64,000 nt of DNA from positions 9,595,001 through 9,659,000 of the forward strand of contig OX352764.1 of assembly GCA_947095585.1 (NCBI GenBank), read 5' to 3'. Below are positions 35,691 through 48,300 of the stretch, in pieces. The stretch's first letter is position 1, and every line of letters begins with the position of its first letter. The translations under genes were made by a program, and so were the position numbers. Below the pieces are notes generated by a model. It saw only the letters and a list, made by a program, of their open reading frames with translations, searched no databases and was not told the DNA's origin. The stretch comes from Nephrocerus scutellatus (lineage: Eukaryota > Arthropoda > Insecta > Diptera > Pipunculidae).

Positions 35691-36027
35691 TTTATATCAT
35701 AACGTAACTAGTGTTGTTATGGGCTACTTTCGAGGCTAGTTTATAGCGTACGAAACAGTCACTTTCGTCTATGGGCGTGTGAAAAAAATTAATCACAATA
35801 TTCCACCAGCCAGACACACACGGGCATGCGAATTTAATAAAGAAACTTTAAAAAACAAAAACTGGTCAAAATCTCAAAATCTTCTTTCGGAAATTTGTTT
35901 TTGTTGCTCTCATCACCATCTTGCTGAGTAAACGAAACCTTACCTCAAGTTTTGCAAATGTAACGCAACACCTACCACCACGAGAAGCTTTTAAAAAAAA
36001 TGTGCTAGAATTTTTTCTCAGTGCAGT

Positions 36028-36035
36028 TATAAAAG
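36028..36035 (+). promoter_or_regulatory. Possible TATA box for Ly6 gene 3
   Basis: TATAAAAG about 310 bases upstream of the gene 3 start codon, with a TCAGAC string shortly after. Position and form fit a core promoter but there is no transcript evidence. Confidence 0.3.
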
Positions 36036-36344
36036 AACATTTATCAGACATTTTTAACCTTCCAATTTTAATTATCTGCCTTGGCTAACATGCGTTAAAA
36101 GCATTTCTTGATATTTTGTGATATGAGGATGTTATCAGTTCGTGAAGGTGATACCGCCCGACCATGTAACATTGTTGCATTAATCAGTTAATTTGCTGGC
36201 ATATTAGGAAAATTAAAAAACCCAATTTCAGTTTCCTTTCAGGTCAACCAATGCTAGCCACAGCTTAGTACAGATTGAGACATTATTGTGAGCCTGTCTT
36301 TTAACGAAATTTTCCAAGTAAAAAAAAAATAAAATTGTGGCAAA

Positions 36345-39300
36345 ATGTTTGTTACAAGTATACCAGCAATTTTTATTATAACAACAACTCTCTGGGCGAC
36401 TTCAACTGCAGGTAATTGTTCTGTGTCTTGTTTTGACGTTCGATGTTAATATCTTTATCCCGTTAAATAAATTATGTTAACAAATATTTATTAAAAAAAG
36501 CCCTGGTCACTTTTTTTAATAAATATTTGATAATTGTAACATTTCGTAAGTGCACCATTAAAAAAAATTACAACCATGAACAACGTGACAAGCCAAGTTT
36601 GAGTCGTAACTACGAGTATTCCCGTTTTTTAATATGAAGTCTATAAAAATGTCTACGGGCTCTAACTCATCTTCTTAACATCTGGTAGAAGAAATAGTAA
36701 TACAAAACTCTTGTGTAACAAGGAGCTAAGATACTAAGTACTCTTAACTGTTAACCTCGTTTAAGAAGGAAAGTCTGACGGAGAATTGTTCGTGATGGAG
36801 GAATATGATGCCGGGGTATGGATCCTGTCGATTTGAATATATGCTCGATGTTATTGGACACGATAGCGGCCAATCTTTTGCAGGAAGGCTTATTAACAGT
36901 TAAAAGAAGCTTCGATGACACACGGCAGTTCACTAGATTAGAAGCAGCAAAATTAAAAAAATGATCTTTCTCCCATTGCAAGCTCCATCGGAGTGTTCAT
37001 GCTTTTGGAAATTTCTTAAAGAATCCGAAAATTTACGGGAAAAATGAAAAAGGAAATGTTTCCATGGACCTTATACAGCAACGGAAAAATGAAAAATTGT
37101 CAGACAAGCTTCCAATTCAGCTGTTTCGACAACAAAAATCAGAGAAGCATCTAGTGTTACCGCAAGTAAATCTACCATTCGTCGTATGAATCGTAATGCC
37201 AAGCAACTCAAGCGGCTATAGCTGAAGAAAAAACCACCACTCAATGCTTTGCGTATGACTCAACGCTTACAAATCGCGAAAGACTACATGACCTCTGGGA
37301 TGTGCGCTTTTTAGTTGCTGTAGGGGCCGTGGAAATATTTCCTTTGTAATTTTCCATGTACATTTTTGGATCCTTTAAATAATTGCCAACAGCATGATCA
37401 CTCCGATTGATCTTGCAAGCGAAAGCACGCATAGACAAGCCTTCCCATCATCGAGTTCATCGAGTAGGTGGATGATATTTCCTGAGCCGTGTGGTATCAC
37501 CGCATTACTGGTCTAAGCTGTTGGTACTGGTTGAAACCTAAAGCCGTCCAAATAATTCGCAATTAATTTCCCGAGCATAGTGGTATCAAAGTGGTACAAT
37601 CATTCACAAATTGAAGCTCTCGCAACTGTCGCGAGAGCCTTAATCTTTCATTATCCTCCAATACGTTGTGTGTTTTACAATCAAGAATTTTAATCTAGTT
37701 TGGAAGAACTGGTATTCTTACAACTCTTGCACTTTAAAAATGTTACTTTTATTTGTCCCAAAGACAAGTGCAACCTTTCGCTGTGATTGAAATACGTAGC
37801 ACATTGTTGAATATTGATATTCTGCCTTACATTCTAGTGTACAACAAAAAACATGATAACAACATTAGACTGATTGGTCGATTTATTTCGAATGCAAGAA
37901 AAAAATCATAACCTCGCTCCAGCACTTTTTGGTCTTATCAGTGCATTGACTGTTGCACTGCGGTGAATTTGTCGTTTAATTAAAACGTTTTGCCTTTGAC
38001 ATTCTGAAAAGAAAGTTAACTTCACTTAAATTGTAACAATCGTATGAAGTAATGGTATACCGTTAAGCTTTCTTTAGTAGACAACTAGAGTAGCCACCAG
38101 TATGTTGCAAAAATAACTTCAAAAGTATTTTGTAGACGAATATGACATTTGTGATATGAAGGCACCAATTATTCTTACGACCATCATAAAACAGCTCGAT
38201 GAGCTTTACCATTTAGACTTGACTTACCTTTTTTAACTTTACTTATAGTTAATTATCTAACAAGTTAATACAACAAAGTTGAAATAAGTTGCAATTATCT
38301 CCGGTGTATTAAATAACACGACAAAGCAATCACATGTGTGGATAAAGGCATCATAAAAGATAAAACAAATATTTGTAGATTATCATGAAAAAAATACGGA
38401 TAGTAGATAAATATGTAACTTCATCTATAGAAGAACCTTAAGAGCTTTATAAAAGTATCAACATAATCGGCTCTACTAACCTGGGGAAAAACCTCTCCAC
38501 TGGTCCCAATTTCGAGCCGATATCATGCAGTTTGGTATCTGTAAACTCTAGGCGTCCTAGTTCCAGCGAAGGTTCGACCGTCCTCGCTGTCGCCCTTGTA
38601 TCGTGCATGAGGCATTGCTTCCCCCTGATGGCTGACCGCCTCAATGACTTCAATGGTTTACTTATAGTTAACTAGTTCTTGCAATGTTACTATCGGTTGT
38701 GTGGGCGTTAATAAAATATGATTTACAAACAAACATATCAATTCTGTTTCTTAAGCATCCTCCTTTTCAGTTCCGAACACACAACCATCACTTGAATGTT
38801 TCGTTTGCGACAATTGCCCAACAGTTTTTCAGTTGGAAAACCTGAGAGTATGTGCAGAACTACCGGCGATTATTGAGACAACCACAACAACGTCCACAAC
38901 GTCTATGATTCCATCCTCAAGTTCCACTCCAGACCAACAACAACCATCGTCATCATTCTCATCCTCATCGACTAGTAATTCAAGGACAACGACAAGCTCC
39001 TCTCCAGTGCAAGAACTACCATCGTCATCATTTTCGTCCTCATCGACAGCGATAACGACGATGACAGACATGTCGTCACCTCCAACGGTGGAAACAGTCC
39101 AAAGTGATAAGCCTGCTACTACTGATCAGGGAAATATAAATTCCACTCAGATACCAACCGCGACTTCTTGGCTGGCAAACACGACGGAACCTTCAACAGA
39201 CGAATCATCAGATTCAGACGAATATGAAGATTATTACGATTACAATGAATCTGATGAACAGGGCAACCGCTCAATAAGCGAGGAATTAAAAATCTCAAAT

Positions 39301-39693
39301 CACAGCAGCAGATTCTTGCATTCGAGACAGAACATTATGCCAGTTTGTTATACCATTCGGCTGTTGGGTGAGTTTGTTACTTAAAGTTTAATTTCTTCAT
39401 GGACAATGATTATATAGCAATGCTACTCAATAGTTAATGGAAATGAAATGATTAATCGAGGATGTGCTTTCTTGAAAAACGGAGACAGAAATCTGACATG
39501 TCAAGCACTAAGCAAGGGGCAAACATTAGGTGGATGCTCTCTTTGCAGTTCAAGCCAATGTAATGGACTAAGCACGGAAACTGTTGCCGCGAGCGTATCA
39601 TCTGGTACAAATCTAATAGAATCCACTCGGTTTTTAAGTATCATTTTGGGTCTTTTGATGCTCTTTGAAGGAACATTTTATTTGTTGATGTGA
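36345..39693 (+). CDS. Ly6-mucin hybrid surface protein (Ly6 gene 3, three exons)
   Basis: Proposed exons are 36,345-36,411 (signal peptide MFVTSIPAIFIITTTLWATS, phase 1), 38,771-39,367 and 39,434-39,693. Exon 2 opens with LECFVCDNCPT and QLENLRVC (cysteines 1-4). It continues with a 164-residue segment very rich in Ser and Thr, with an acidic tract (SDSDEYEDYYDYNESDE), then VCYTIRLLG (cysteine 5). After a 66-bp phase-1 intron, exon 3 has NRGC, CSLCSSSQCN (cysteines 6-10) and a hydrophobic tail (FLSIILGLLMLFEGTFYLLM), which suggests a GPI anchor. The insert should be heavily O-glycosylated, which I infer from composition. No canonical furin site is seen; single Arg residues precede cysteine 5. 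Paralogous to genes 4 and 5. Confidence 0.85.
36770..37440 (+). mobile_element. Tc1-like transposase N-terminal fragments, two copies in opposite directions
   Basis: On + at about 37,000-37,265 the frames give FGNFLKNPKIYGKN, then ASSVTASKSTIRRMNRNAKQ and NALRMTQRLQIAKDYM, the HTH DNA-binding half of a Tc1 transposase. On the minus strand 37,438-37,310 reads MSMRAFACKINRSDHAVGNY then LKDPKMYMENYKGN, the same region. The two copies face each other, which suggests an inverted duplication or two insertions. The 36.77-36.96 kb part could not be assigned. All lies in intron 1 of Ly6 gene 3. Confidence 0.7.
38447..38650 (-). mobile_element. RTE-like 3' end fragment
   Basis: The minus strand reads EPSLELGRLEFTDTKLHDIG then SKLGPVERFF, matching ARLEFSDAKLDDIG and SGPVERFF at the 3' end of the RTE-like element at 8.0-8.16 kb. 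It is 5'-truncated and lies just upstream of exon 2 of Ly6 gene 3. Confidence 0.8.
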
Positions 39694-39701
39694 TAAATTA
39701 C

Positions 39702-39707
39702 AATAAA
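39702..39707 (+). promoter_or_regulatory. Polyadenylation signal of Ly6 gene 3
   Basis: AATAAA only 9 bases after the stop codon; a second AATAAA lies at 39,763. Either would give a very short 3' UTR. Confidence 0.5.
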
Positions 39708-39799
39708 AGATGACTTATAAAATTTAAATGTATTTTCTATATAATCTTTTAAGACATATTTGAATAAAATTTTTATTAAGAAACTGGCTTTATTCACAT

Positions 39800-40519
39800 G
39801 CTTTTCATAATATTACTTTAGTTATTATTTATTTATTAATTGAATATAAATCGAATCAACAATTATGAGAGGTTCCTTAAACCATTACTCGAGTAGAGGT
39901 TAAAGACCAGTAAACTTAAAGTTCAACAACTTCTCGACAAGTATTTTTAACTTAGTTGTTTGCAAATTTGTTGCGAATTTATTTCAATAAACAGGAAATT
40001 TTGTTTGCATCTCGGCGAATGTCTTTTACGGAAGTGATGACTAACCGAAATTTTGACTAAAATTAAAAGTTCTCTAAATACAATTACACATAATCGTCAA
40101 ATCAGGTTCGATTTGCCATTTTCGGAAATTTTTTTTAAAGTTATGACGCCTAACCGACTACTGTTTTTTTAATTTGCTATACGTTTCTGTTGTTTTTGTG
40201 GTCGAAAACCTCATAAAGTATTGAGGGTGTTTAACTTGGTTAACGTAAATAAATGGGTAAAATTGGAATCTTTTTGAATGTTGATTGCAACTACAAAAAG
40301 TGTGGTAAGTGACTAATGACTATACACATAGAACTGGGAAATATGTTAGTGTAAATAGATAACTATGCAGTATGGGGATCTGCATTGCGATTGATCGGTA
40401 AACTACTGACTGCTCAAAACTTGAATTGAGCCAGTAGTACAACAATCAAAATCGTGATGTAGTGCTTGTTTTACCTCCTAGTGGTGGTCCCCGGGCAACT
40501 ATGTGTATAAATCCTTATA
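39800..40519. other. AT-rich spacer, no gene recognised
   Basis: No coding signal was seen. It separates Ly6 gene 3 from the long retroelement starting near 40.52 kb. Confidence 0.4.
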
Positions 40520-43010
40520 TATGTATGCTAAAATTGCAAGTGCGAACGGTCTGGCGTTTCTAGTCTAGGTGACGTGGGCTAGCACCCTGCGGTTCCGAAA
40601 AATGCCCGCTACTGAAACCGACACAAGCCTCGGATAAGTAATGATCGAATAATGACGACTTTTGGCTATTGTACTCGGACTAAGATTGGTTTCTGGAATG
40701 TGAGGAAGCACCTTGACTTAGGGAGTGAGGACTTCAAAATGCCAGATTTTTTCAACTGGAACGTGAGTTTCTTCGATATAATTTGGACATACTGCGAGTG
40801 CGAGTGAAGTAAGATGGTTCGACGCGGGAGAGTACCAATTCCCAACTTGTAACACTGTGCTACTCTACTCCGGCAAACCCTCCGGCAGTGCTCGTGAATC
40901 TGGAATGGGTCTGCTGCTAACGTCAACAGCACGCAGAAGCCTATAGGATCTTATCGGCCAGATTTCGGACTAGAGTACGGTGCGTCACGATCATACAGTG
41001 TTACGCCCCAACGAATCCTTCGACTGAGGATGAAAAGACCAACTTCTACAATCAGCTAAGCGATGTATTCAACGCAACGCCGAACGGAGATATCGTCATC
41101 GTGATGGGGGACTTGAATGCAAAGGTAGGCAACGTCAATGAAGGATTCAAACATGTGATTGGGAAGCACGGCCTTAAGATTTGTTGATATCTTCAACACC
41201 AACCACCTTGTCATAGGAGGCACCATGTTTGAGCATAAGACCTGCTACAAAGTCAGCTGTGTGTTAACTGACAGGCAATCACCGTCCAACCAAATCGACC
41301 ATGTAGCGATCAGCCAACGTTTAAGGAGCTGTCTTTTAGACGTCCGAAACAGACGAAGAGCCGACATGGTTATGGTATGGGATCATCACATTATGGTAGC
41401 TACTGTCCAGTTACGTACTGCATCAGTTCAAAGAATCCGCAATATCATCCGAATGCCTAGGTATAACATCGACCGGCTAAAGATTCCCTCAGTACGCCAA
41501 CAATTAAGGGATCATTTATCGCAAGGAGTGGAACATTGGAAGGCTGTGAAAAATGTGTTCACATCTGGAGCGGAAAGCATTGTTTGTTGAAGTCAGGCAA
41601 GGCACAGCACGTGGCTAACCGAAGATACCTGGAGGCGGATTGAAGATCGTAAGGTACTTAAAGCTCGTATTGTATCGTACTGAAGCAAAATGAGAGAAGT
41701 GCAGAGTAGTGTAAGACGTGACAAACGTAATTATATTAACACCCTGGCCTCAGAAGCAGAGGAAACAGCGAGTAGGCGCGATAGCATAACCGTTTACAGA
41801 ATCATCAAAGAGCTGACAGGTGGTCACCGCTCTAGCCAACATCTGGTGAAAGGCCTAGATGTTGCCGTACTCGTTTCAGATGAGAATCAGCTCAAGCGAT
41901 GGAAGGAGCATTTCTCTACGTTCTTTAATCGTGTATTCGCCAACGATATGCACCCAAATAAAACGGAGCTGCTGCAAGTAACAATTTCCCGAATTCGCAC
42001 CTCAACTCTCAGTAAAGATGAGATCGCCACCGCGATCAACGCACTAAAGAACAACAAGTCGGTAGGACTAGATGGTGTATTCGCAGAGCTTCTGCGTGCC
42101 GCCGCTCCAACGACATCAGCAGAGCTTTTATATCCTCTTGTAGAGAGGGCTTAGGAGGCAGAAAGTTCCCCCGTCGAGTGGAAGAAGGGAATGATTTGCT
42201 AGCTTCCTAATAAAGGTAGTTGCAAAGGTAATAGCCAAAGTACTACTTGAGCGTATTAAGGAACATCTGGAAGATACACTCGATACCGAACAAACAGGTT
42301 TCCGCACTGGATCCTCCTGTGTAGACCACATCAACACGCTGCGGATCATTATTGAACAGTGCGTTGAATTCCGGTCACCACTGCACCTGCTGTTCATCGA
42401 TTTTTAGAAGGCGTTTGACAGTGTCAACAGGCAGTTCATCAGGCTCGCCTTGCGCAGGAGAGGTATACCCGATAAACTAATTCTTTTATGTATTATGTAC
42501 TTCACGCAGCTTTATCAACTGGAAACGGAGAAATTCGTTGGACTCTTACATCTCAACTCAAACATCTGGACTACGCTGAAGACGTTCGTTTACTCTCACA
42601 CAGGATAATGGAGATGCACCAAATGACAACAAATGTTGCGGGTTTGAAGATTAATACTGCCAAAACCAAAATCGTCAAGCTCGGCACTAACTGAGTAACT
42701 CAAGTTAGCAGCCGGTAGAGAGAGTAGAGAGTTTCCAATATCTTGGGAGTATTGTCTCTACCAAAGGTGAAACCGAACAGGACATTGTCAACCGAATCGG
42801 CAAAGCAAAATCAGTGTTTGGAATTATGTCCATGATATGGCGAAGCAATGCGATCAGCTTAAACACCAAGCTGCGAATGTTCCGTTCAAATGTTGAATCT
42901 TTGCCGTTGTATGGGTGTAGCACTTGGAACCGCTACTATCACAAAAAGTTTACAAACGTTCGTAAATAGGTGCCTACGGAACATCTTAAGGGTTTTCTGG
43001 AGTGAACTGA
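40520..43010 (+). mobile_element. APE-endonuclease/RT non-LTR retrotransposon, nearly collinear copy
   Basis: The longest retroelement here. At 40.68-40.83 kb a frame reads TKIGFWNVR then LERELLRYNLDILR, the start of an AP-like endonuclease. At 41.09-41.18 kb comes IVIVMGDLNAKVGNVNEGF (the GDLN motif). At 41.2-41.4 kb, SNQIDHVAI and WDHHIMVA complete the nuclease (the usual SDHH is altered to WDHH). ORF 41,690-42,154 bridges to the RT (KNNKSVGLDGVFAELLRAAA). The RT blocks RTGSSCVDHINTLRIIIEQ and FIDF-stop-KAFDSVN follow at 42.3-42.42 kb, then DYAEDVRLLSHR (YADD changed to YAED) and FQYLGSIVSTKGETEQDIVN. The in-frame stop before KAFD and the broken active sites show it is dead. It ends at the inverted CR1-like relic. 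Confidence 0.85.
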
Positions 43011-43760
43011 AAATGGAATGACAGTTATACTCAAGTTTGTGGCGGATGAATGCCATGAAAATAGTAGCCCGATCAGAGGGAGTGAAATATTTATTGCACC
43101 ATGTTAGGAAGGTGCAGCATTTCGCAGCATTTTCGGCAACGTTCACTATGTGGTCAATCCAATGAAGCTTGTCGTTGACACACATACCAGGAATTTCATT
43201 GATGCAATTACCATAAATGGATAATGGCTGTAGATTACCATTTCGCTTTAACGACAGAAGACGTCATTGGGTTTTGGAAACGTTAAATTCGACTCTATTG
43301 TGTTCTCCCCACTTTGTTATGCTGTCACGTTCAGAATTTAACGAGCTTAACATACGCTGTTGTTTTAGTTCCACATCCAAAGAGAAGGGACGTGAACCTG
43401 GGAACAAATAAGAGTAGCTAAGAGTATTGTCGTCGCGAAGGAATGTATTGTATTGGAAGTTGAAGACAGAAGACCTTTAATGAAAACAAAAAAAAAAGTG
43501 TCGGAGACAAAACACAACCCTGAGGGACACCCGCATTTATGCGGTGAATATCAGACTTAAAGACGTCCGATACAATTTGGATTCAACGGTTTGAAAGATA
43601 GCTTCTAATCCATTGAAGCAGGGTAACATCGATTCCATAAGCACGCGTTTTGGATAGAAGAGCTCTGTGTTAAACTCTGTCAAATACCTTTGAAATATCA
43701 AGTGATTAACACCTGAGTGTGAGCTTTCTGAATGTTCCAAATCTGGACATTGTTAAATTC
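43011..43760 (-). mobile_element. CR1/Jockey-like remnant
   Basis: On the minus strand, 43,185-43,010 has MCVNDKLHWIDHIVNVAENA and CNKYFTPSDRATIFMAFIRH (RT thumb). 43,740-43,537 holds upstream RT sequence in poor condition, and the motif-B region on + at 43,510-43,540 is complementary to AGVPQGCVLS. It is collinear with 18.6-19.44 kb. It abuts the + strand retroelement at 43,010 without visible target duplication. Confidence 0.75.
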
Positions 43761-45100
43761 ACTTTCATTATCAAGGACCAGGATATGGCTAGCGTGTACT
43801 GCTTATAGTTTTTCGAGTGCTTAATTATGCGCTCATAATATTATGTTAAACTGGACGACATAATTTGTTTTTTAGCAGATATTAGAAACAGACCTGAATT
43901 CACTAAGGGGTGCTTGGAGCTTGGAAAGATAAAGATGGAACCGTTTTTCAGTATTGCATATCTTAACATCCTCGATGATCACATAACTACAAGTTCTGAG
44001 AAACCTACAAATTTAAGTCAAAACGTTTCAAAACAAAACTTGTTTAAAAGTCTCCGACCTTAAAATCTTTCTGTAATAAAATAAAAGCACCGTCAGGTTG
44101 TTTTAGGTACTCTTACATTGCGTTGTGTTGCAAACAATATTCTTACCGCTTTATATCATAACCTTCATAATCATAATCTTGTGATCATAATCAAACAAAC
44201 GATACAAAAATGCACAATAGGAAAGAACCAAAAATTAACTTATACTCTTTTATTTACCAGCTCGTGATCTTGTTTACATTATCATACGTTGGGCTACAGA
44301 GACTAAATATTACTCAAAAATTCGTCAAAAATCCCATTTTGAGTTCGAAGCTTCTACAAGTAGACAATGTCAGTGCGCAATTTTTTTTACTAAAATATTT
44401 CTGATGATGCACTCGTGCTCTTAGCACTTCCAAATACGCGTGCACTGTAATTTCAAGATCACGATAATCGATCACCAATTAGCATCGCTGTCAGTTATTT
44501 TGCAAATGTTTGCGGTAAACAAAATGTGTAATTCTCGCCTTTTCTAGCAATGGGACTTTTTGATTCAGTTACGGTGCGAAATTCACCTCGAGCAGTCCAC
44601 AAAGCAATTAATTAATATACATTTAGATAGGAAATTTGTGTAATTCGAAAATGCGACCTTACTTTCCGTTTTTTTTTATCGCAACTGCATATATGCATAG
44701 GCATAGTATCATTAATTTATGATTGAAGCTGCCCACCTTCCTACACCTCACCTGGGTGGTTTTGTTAATGAGTTTAACATTTTAACGCGGAGTCTCGCTC
44801 AACGATAAGTCCCAGCATGGTTCTTAAGAGGGAAAATCACTACGTAGCAATAAAGGGTCCCCTCTATTAATTGAAAATCATTTCGATCGGGAAAACAAAT
44901 TTACTTGCGTATCATACTACTACTATATTTAAATAAAGTTCTATAAATTTTGACAAAAAATTAATTAGTTGTTTTACTGGTTTTATCCACACCTCCTCCG
45001 AAAATTTCGTTTCGTATGACTTAGGAGAGAGGAAAAGATTGTTACGCTGTGATCAGTGCCAAGCTGGCTGTCAACTTCGCACCGATCGAATTAAGCTTGC
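43761..45100. other. AT-rich spacer upstream of Ly6 gene 4
   Basis: No recognisable gene. An ORF at 44,210-44,404 has no motif. Confidence 0.4.
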
Positions 45101-45111
45101 TAGCGGCTCAC

Positions 45112-45120
45112 TATATAAAA
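45112..45120 (+). promoter_or_regulatory. Probable TATA box of Ly6 gene 4
   Basis: TATATAAAA preceded by GC-richer sequence. A start about 30 bases downstream would give a 5' UTR near 185 bases before the ATG at 45,326. The nearby ORFs at 45,039-45,255 would then be leader sequence, not genes. Confidence 0.45.
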
Positions 45121-45325
45121 AGTGTTATTCAAGTTGTTACACTTTTAGTTGTATCTTTGATTTTGAGTCTGCCGGTAACGCCAATCGATCGAGCGAGCAA
45201 ACGCACTACCAAAACAAACAGTGATCGAGCGGTTGATTTTAAACTTTATACCTAACCTTGGAAAGTTTTTGCTGTAGTATATTCAATCTAATATCCTAAA
45301 AAATCAAGCGGATTACACGATCACC

Positions 45326-48300
45326 ATGAAATTAATGCAATTTACAGTTTTACTGATGCTATTAATCGCAGCTAAAGGTAGCAAGTGTACTTTTTTTGTT
45401 TTAATTTAAATATAGACTTTAATCTTAATCTCTCGTTCAGTGAACTGATCAAGTGCATTGTGTGTGGTTGATTTTTTATCTTTATTTGTTAATGCCATTA
45501 TCACTGAAGATACTTTTGCAATCTGTATTTTATTGAAACAATATCGCAACATGTAGCAGATCAATATTGGAACAAGATATTAATTATATTGAGAACAAGC
45601 AAACACTTAACTACCAAACATAGATTATCATGATGATCAGTAGTTCAGTTTTATCTGAGACATATTTGACTTTCAATTGCTAATTTAAAATGACTACAAA
45701 CCCGATAAACCTATGTTCTTTTGAATTCTTCAACTTAACTTTAAGCAACCTATAACCTGGTTGTCTGATTCAGTGTTATAAAATTTTAGTTTAAATCCGG
45801 TGAAAAAATTGCAAACAAGTTTCGCCATAACGTCTTAATTCCGGTCTAAATTTATATTCTAAATGCTAACCCGTTTTCATCAAAAATATTAGTAATAAAA
45901 TGGCTTTCTGAGATTTGACATTTTATTCTAACCGGAGATTAAGTAAATCGGAAAAAAGTTTATTATGCTCTAAGCAGCGTATATGATTTTGCCAACGAAA
46001 TAAAATAACTAGTTTTGGTTAACTTTAGAGCGAATTGTCTTCTAACAATTTAAATGATTAATATAAAAAGTTTAAGTTTTGAAACAATGCAACTTTGAAT
46101 ACTAGACTTTCTTTCATAAATCTCAGAGCATCGATTAGATGAAAGCCTTAAATTAATAAACAGTTTATTTATTTCATTTCTGTCTGCCTTTTTTTTAATT
46201 TGCACAAAAACTACGTTTACATTATTCATTATCTGCAAACTATTTTGATATTGCTCAGGACCGACTTCAATGAGCTGACTATCTGCTTTGCCAGGCTCTG
46301 TTTTTCCACATCTCTACAAGCTCATAAACATTTAATCTTAATCCTCCTTTTCCTTAACGGTACTGTGCTGTGCCAAGCATATAGACAATAATTATAAGGG
46401 TGCGAACTCCTTACGCGTGCGCTAATTTAAAAAAATATATATAGTGCCTTAATTCTATTAAAACCAAGATGATGGTAATGCATTAATTTTTTTTCTTGTA
46501 AGCTTGTATTTGTTTTTTCTTCATAAGTTAACTTATGTGGAGATCAGGTCGGTGGAATCAGTATCACTGAAGTCAAAGATGGAATTGTGCTAACTAGATG
46601 AGGGAGCATTTTAATGTCCATATAGTATATAGTGTAGTAAAATGCAGGGCGGACAAATGAGCGACTCTCCAGATCATACCGGAAATGACAAGTGTTAGAG
46701 GCCTATTATGATGCTTAAATTGCCGCTTCGAAAAGAGGCGGAAGTAAATAAGAGGTAAACAAACTCCCTGGAACATATCAGGCCAAGTTGTGAAAAAGAT
46801 CCACTCAAGTCACTCTAGTTGTAACATGTGATCTGATGTCTATTTAGAAATTTTATCAAAACAAAACAAGCTTGATTATAAGATTCAAATCTAATGTTCA
46901 ACGCATAAATGCCGGTATTCCACAAGGCTCTGTATTGTCTCCGACACTCTTTTTCATTTTCATTAATAATCTCCTGACGGCTATTTGTAATCCAATTCAT
47001 ACTTTCGGTGACGACAACATTTTCAGATTTCCATTTGAGTTCACGCTTTCTGCAAGTCATTCTTCTTCACAAGTGGAACTTTGTGGAAGAAGAAGATAAA
47101 ACAGCAGATAAGCAGGAAACGTTCCTGCGGTGTTCATTCGCTTGAACCGATTTCGTCAACGATAAGTTTTATCGCACGGGTTTGTATTCTATCTAGCTGA
47201 TGCAAAGTAGTCTTAGACGCATCAGACCAGATATGACAATTATACTCAAGTTTGGGGCAAATAAACGCCTTGTAAATAGTAGCCAGATCGGATGGAGTAA
47301 AAAATTTCTTATACCGTATTAGAAAACCTAAAGATTTCACAGGATGTTGGGTACAAAACAGAGCCCTAGGGAACGCCAGCATTTGTGTGATGTATTTTAG
47401 ACTTGAAACTGTCCAGGACAACATGAATTGAGCGGTTCAAAAGATACCTTCTAATCTAATGGAGCCGATTTACATCGACTCCAAATGGACGGATTTTGGA
47501 CAAAAGAGCTTAATGCCAAACTCTGCAAATTTCCTTGGAAATATCGAGTGCAACAACTTTGTTTTCACCAAATTGATGCAAAGAAGATGCATTGATGCAA
47601 AGAATATGCAAAGTGCTATAGATCGGTACGAAGAAGGAGACGACGGCTTGCCTTTTTTGGGTATGAGCTGTACAAAGGCTGTTTTCCAACTTCTCGCGAA
47701 GAGCCAGAAGAATAGAATAGATGGAAAAGCTTACGCAATGGTAATGCCATCTTGGAAGAACACCTCTTCAGAACTAATGGGGAGATACCATCGGGCCCAG
47801 CGGATTTTTGAGTGTTGAGATAGTTTAAAACTCTAGAAACTGCACGAGTACGAATAAAGATCTGTCCCATAGAGTGCTCAATACTCGGAGGTGCAGGCGA
47901 CAGCAATGCACAATCTGGAAGCGTTGAGCGAAATGCGCAGCAAGCAGATTGGCTTTGTCTTTAGAGTTGACAACTGGAATTTTATTATAAATGATTGTTG
48001 AATTCGATTACGCGGCTGTATTTTTGATTCTTTCCATGAATGACCTCTTAATTAATTCGCGTGCCCTGGCTGGCTGGGTTATAGAATCTTGCGATCAATT
48101 TTTAACCCACTTCCCAAAGGCCGATTTTATTGAAACTTTGCACACGTGGGTATTTCCGGTGACAACACTTTCTATTAAAATTTGGGGGTGCCCATATAAC
48201 TTTTTTAAAAATTTACCCGATTTTCTTCAAATTATAAGCACCTGTGTATCTCCGATGGACAAAAGTTTTTGTAAAATTTTAAGAGTGACCGGGACCTGAG

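Noticed and set aside
38829..39071. Minus-strand ORF rich in Val, Asp and Glu opposite Ly6 gene 3
   Set aside because: It is complementary to the Ser/Thr-rich segment and has no independent support.
45039..45255. Overlapping + strand ORFs of 61-68 codons before Ly6 gene 4
   Set aside because: They lie across the probable TATA box and leader of gene 4 and have no motif.
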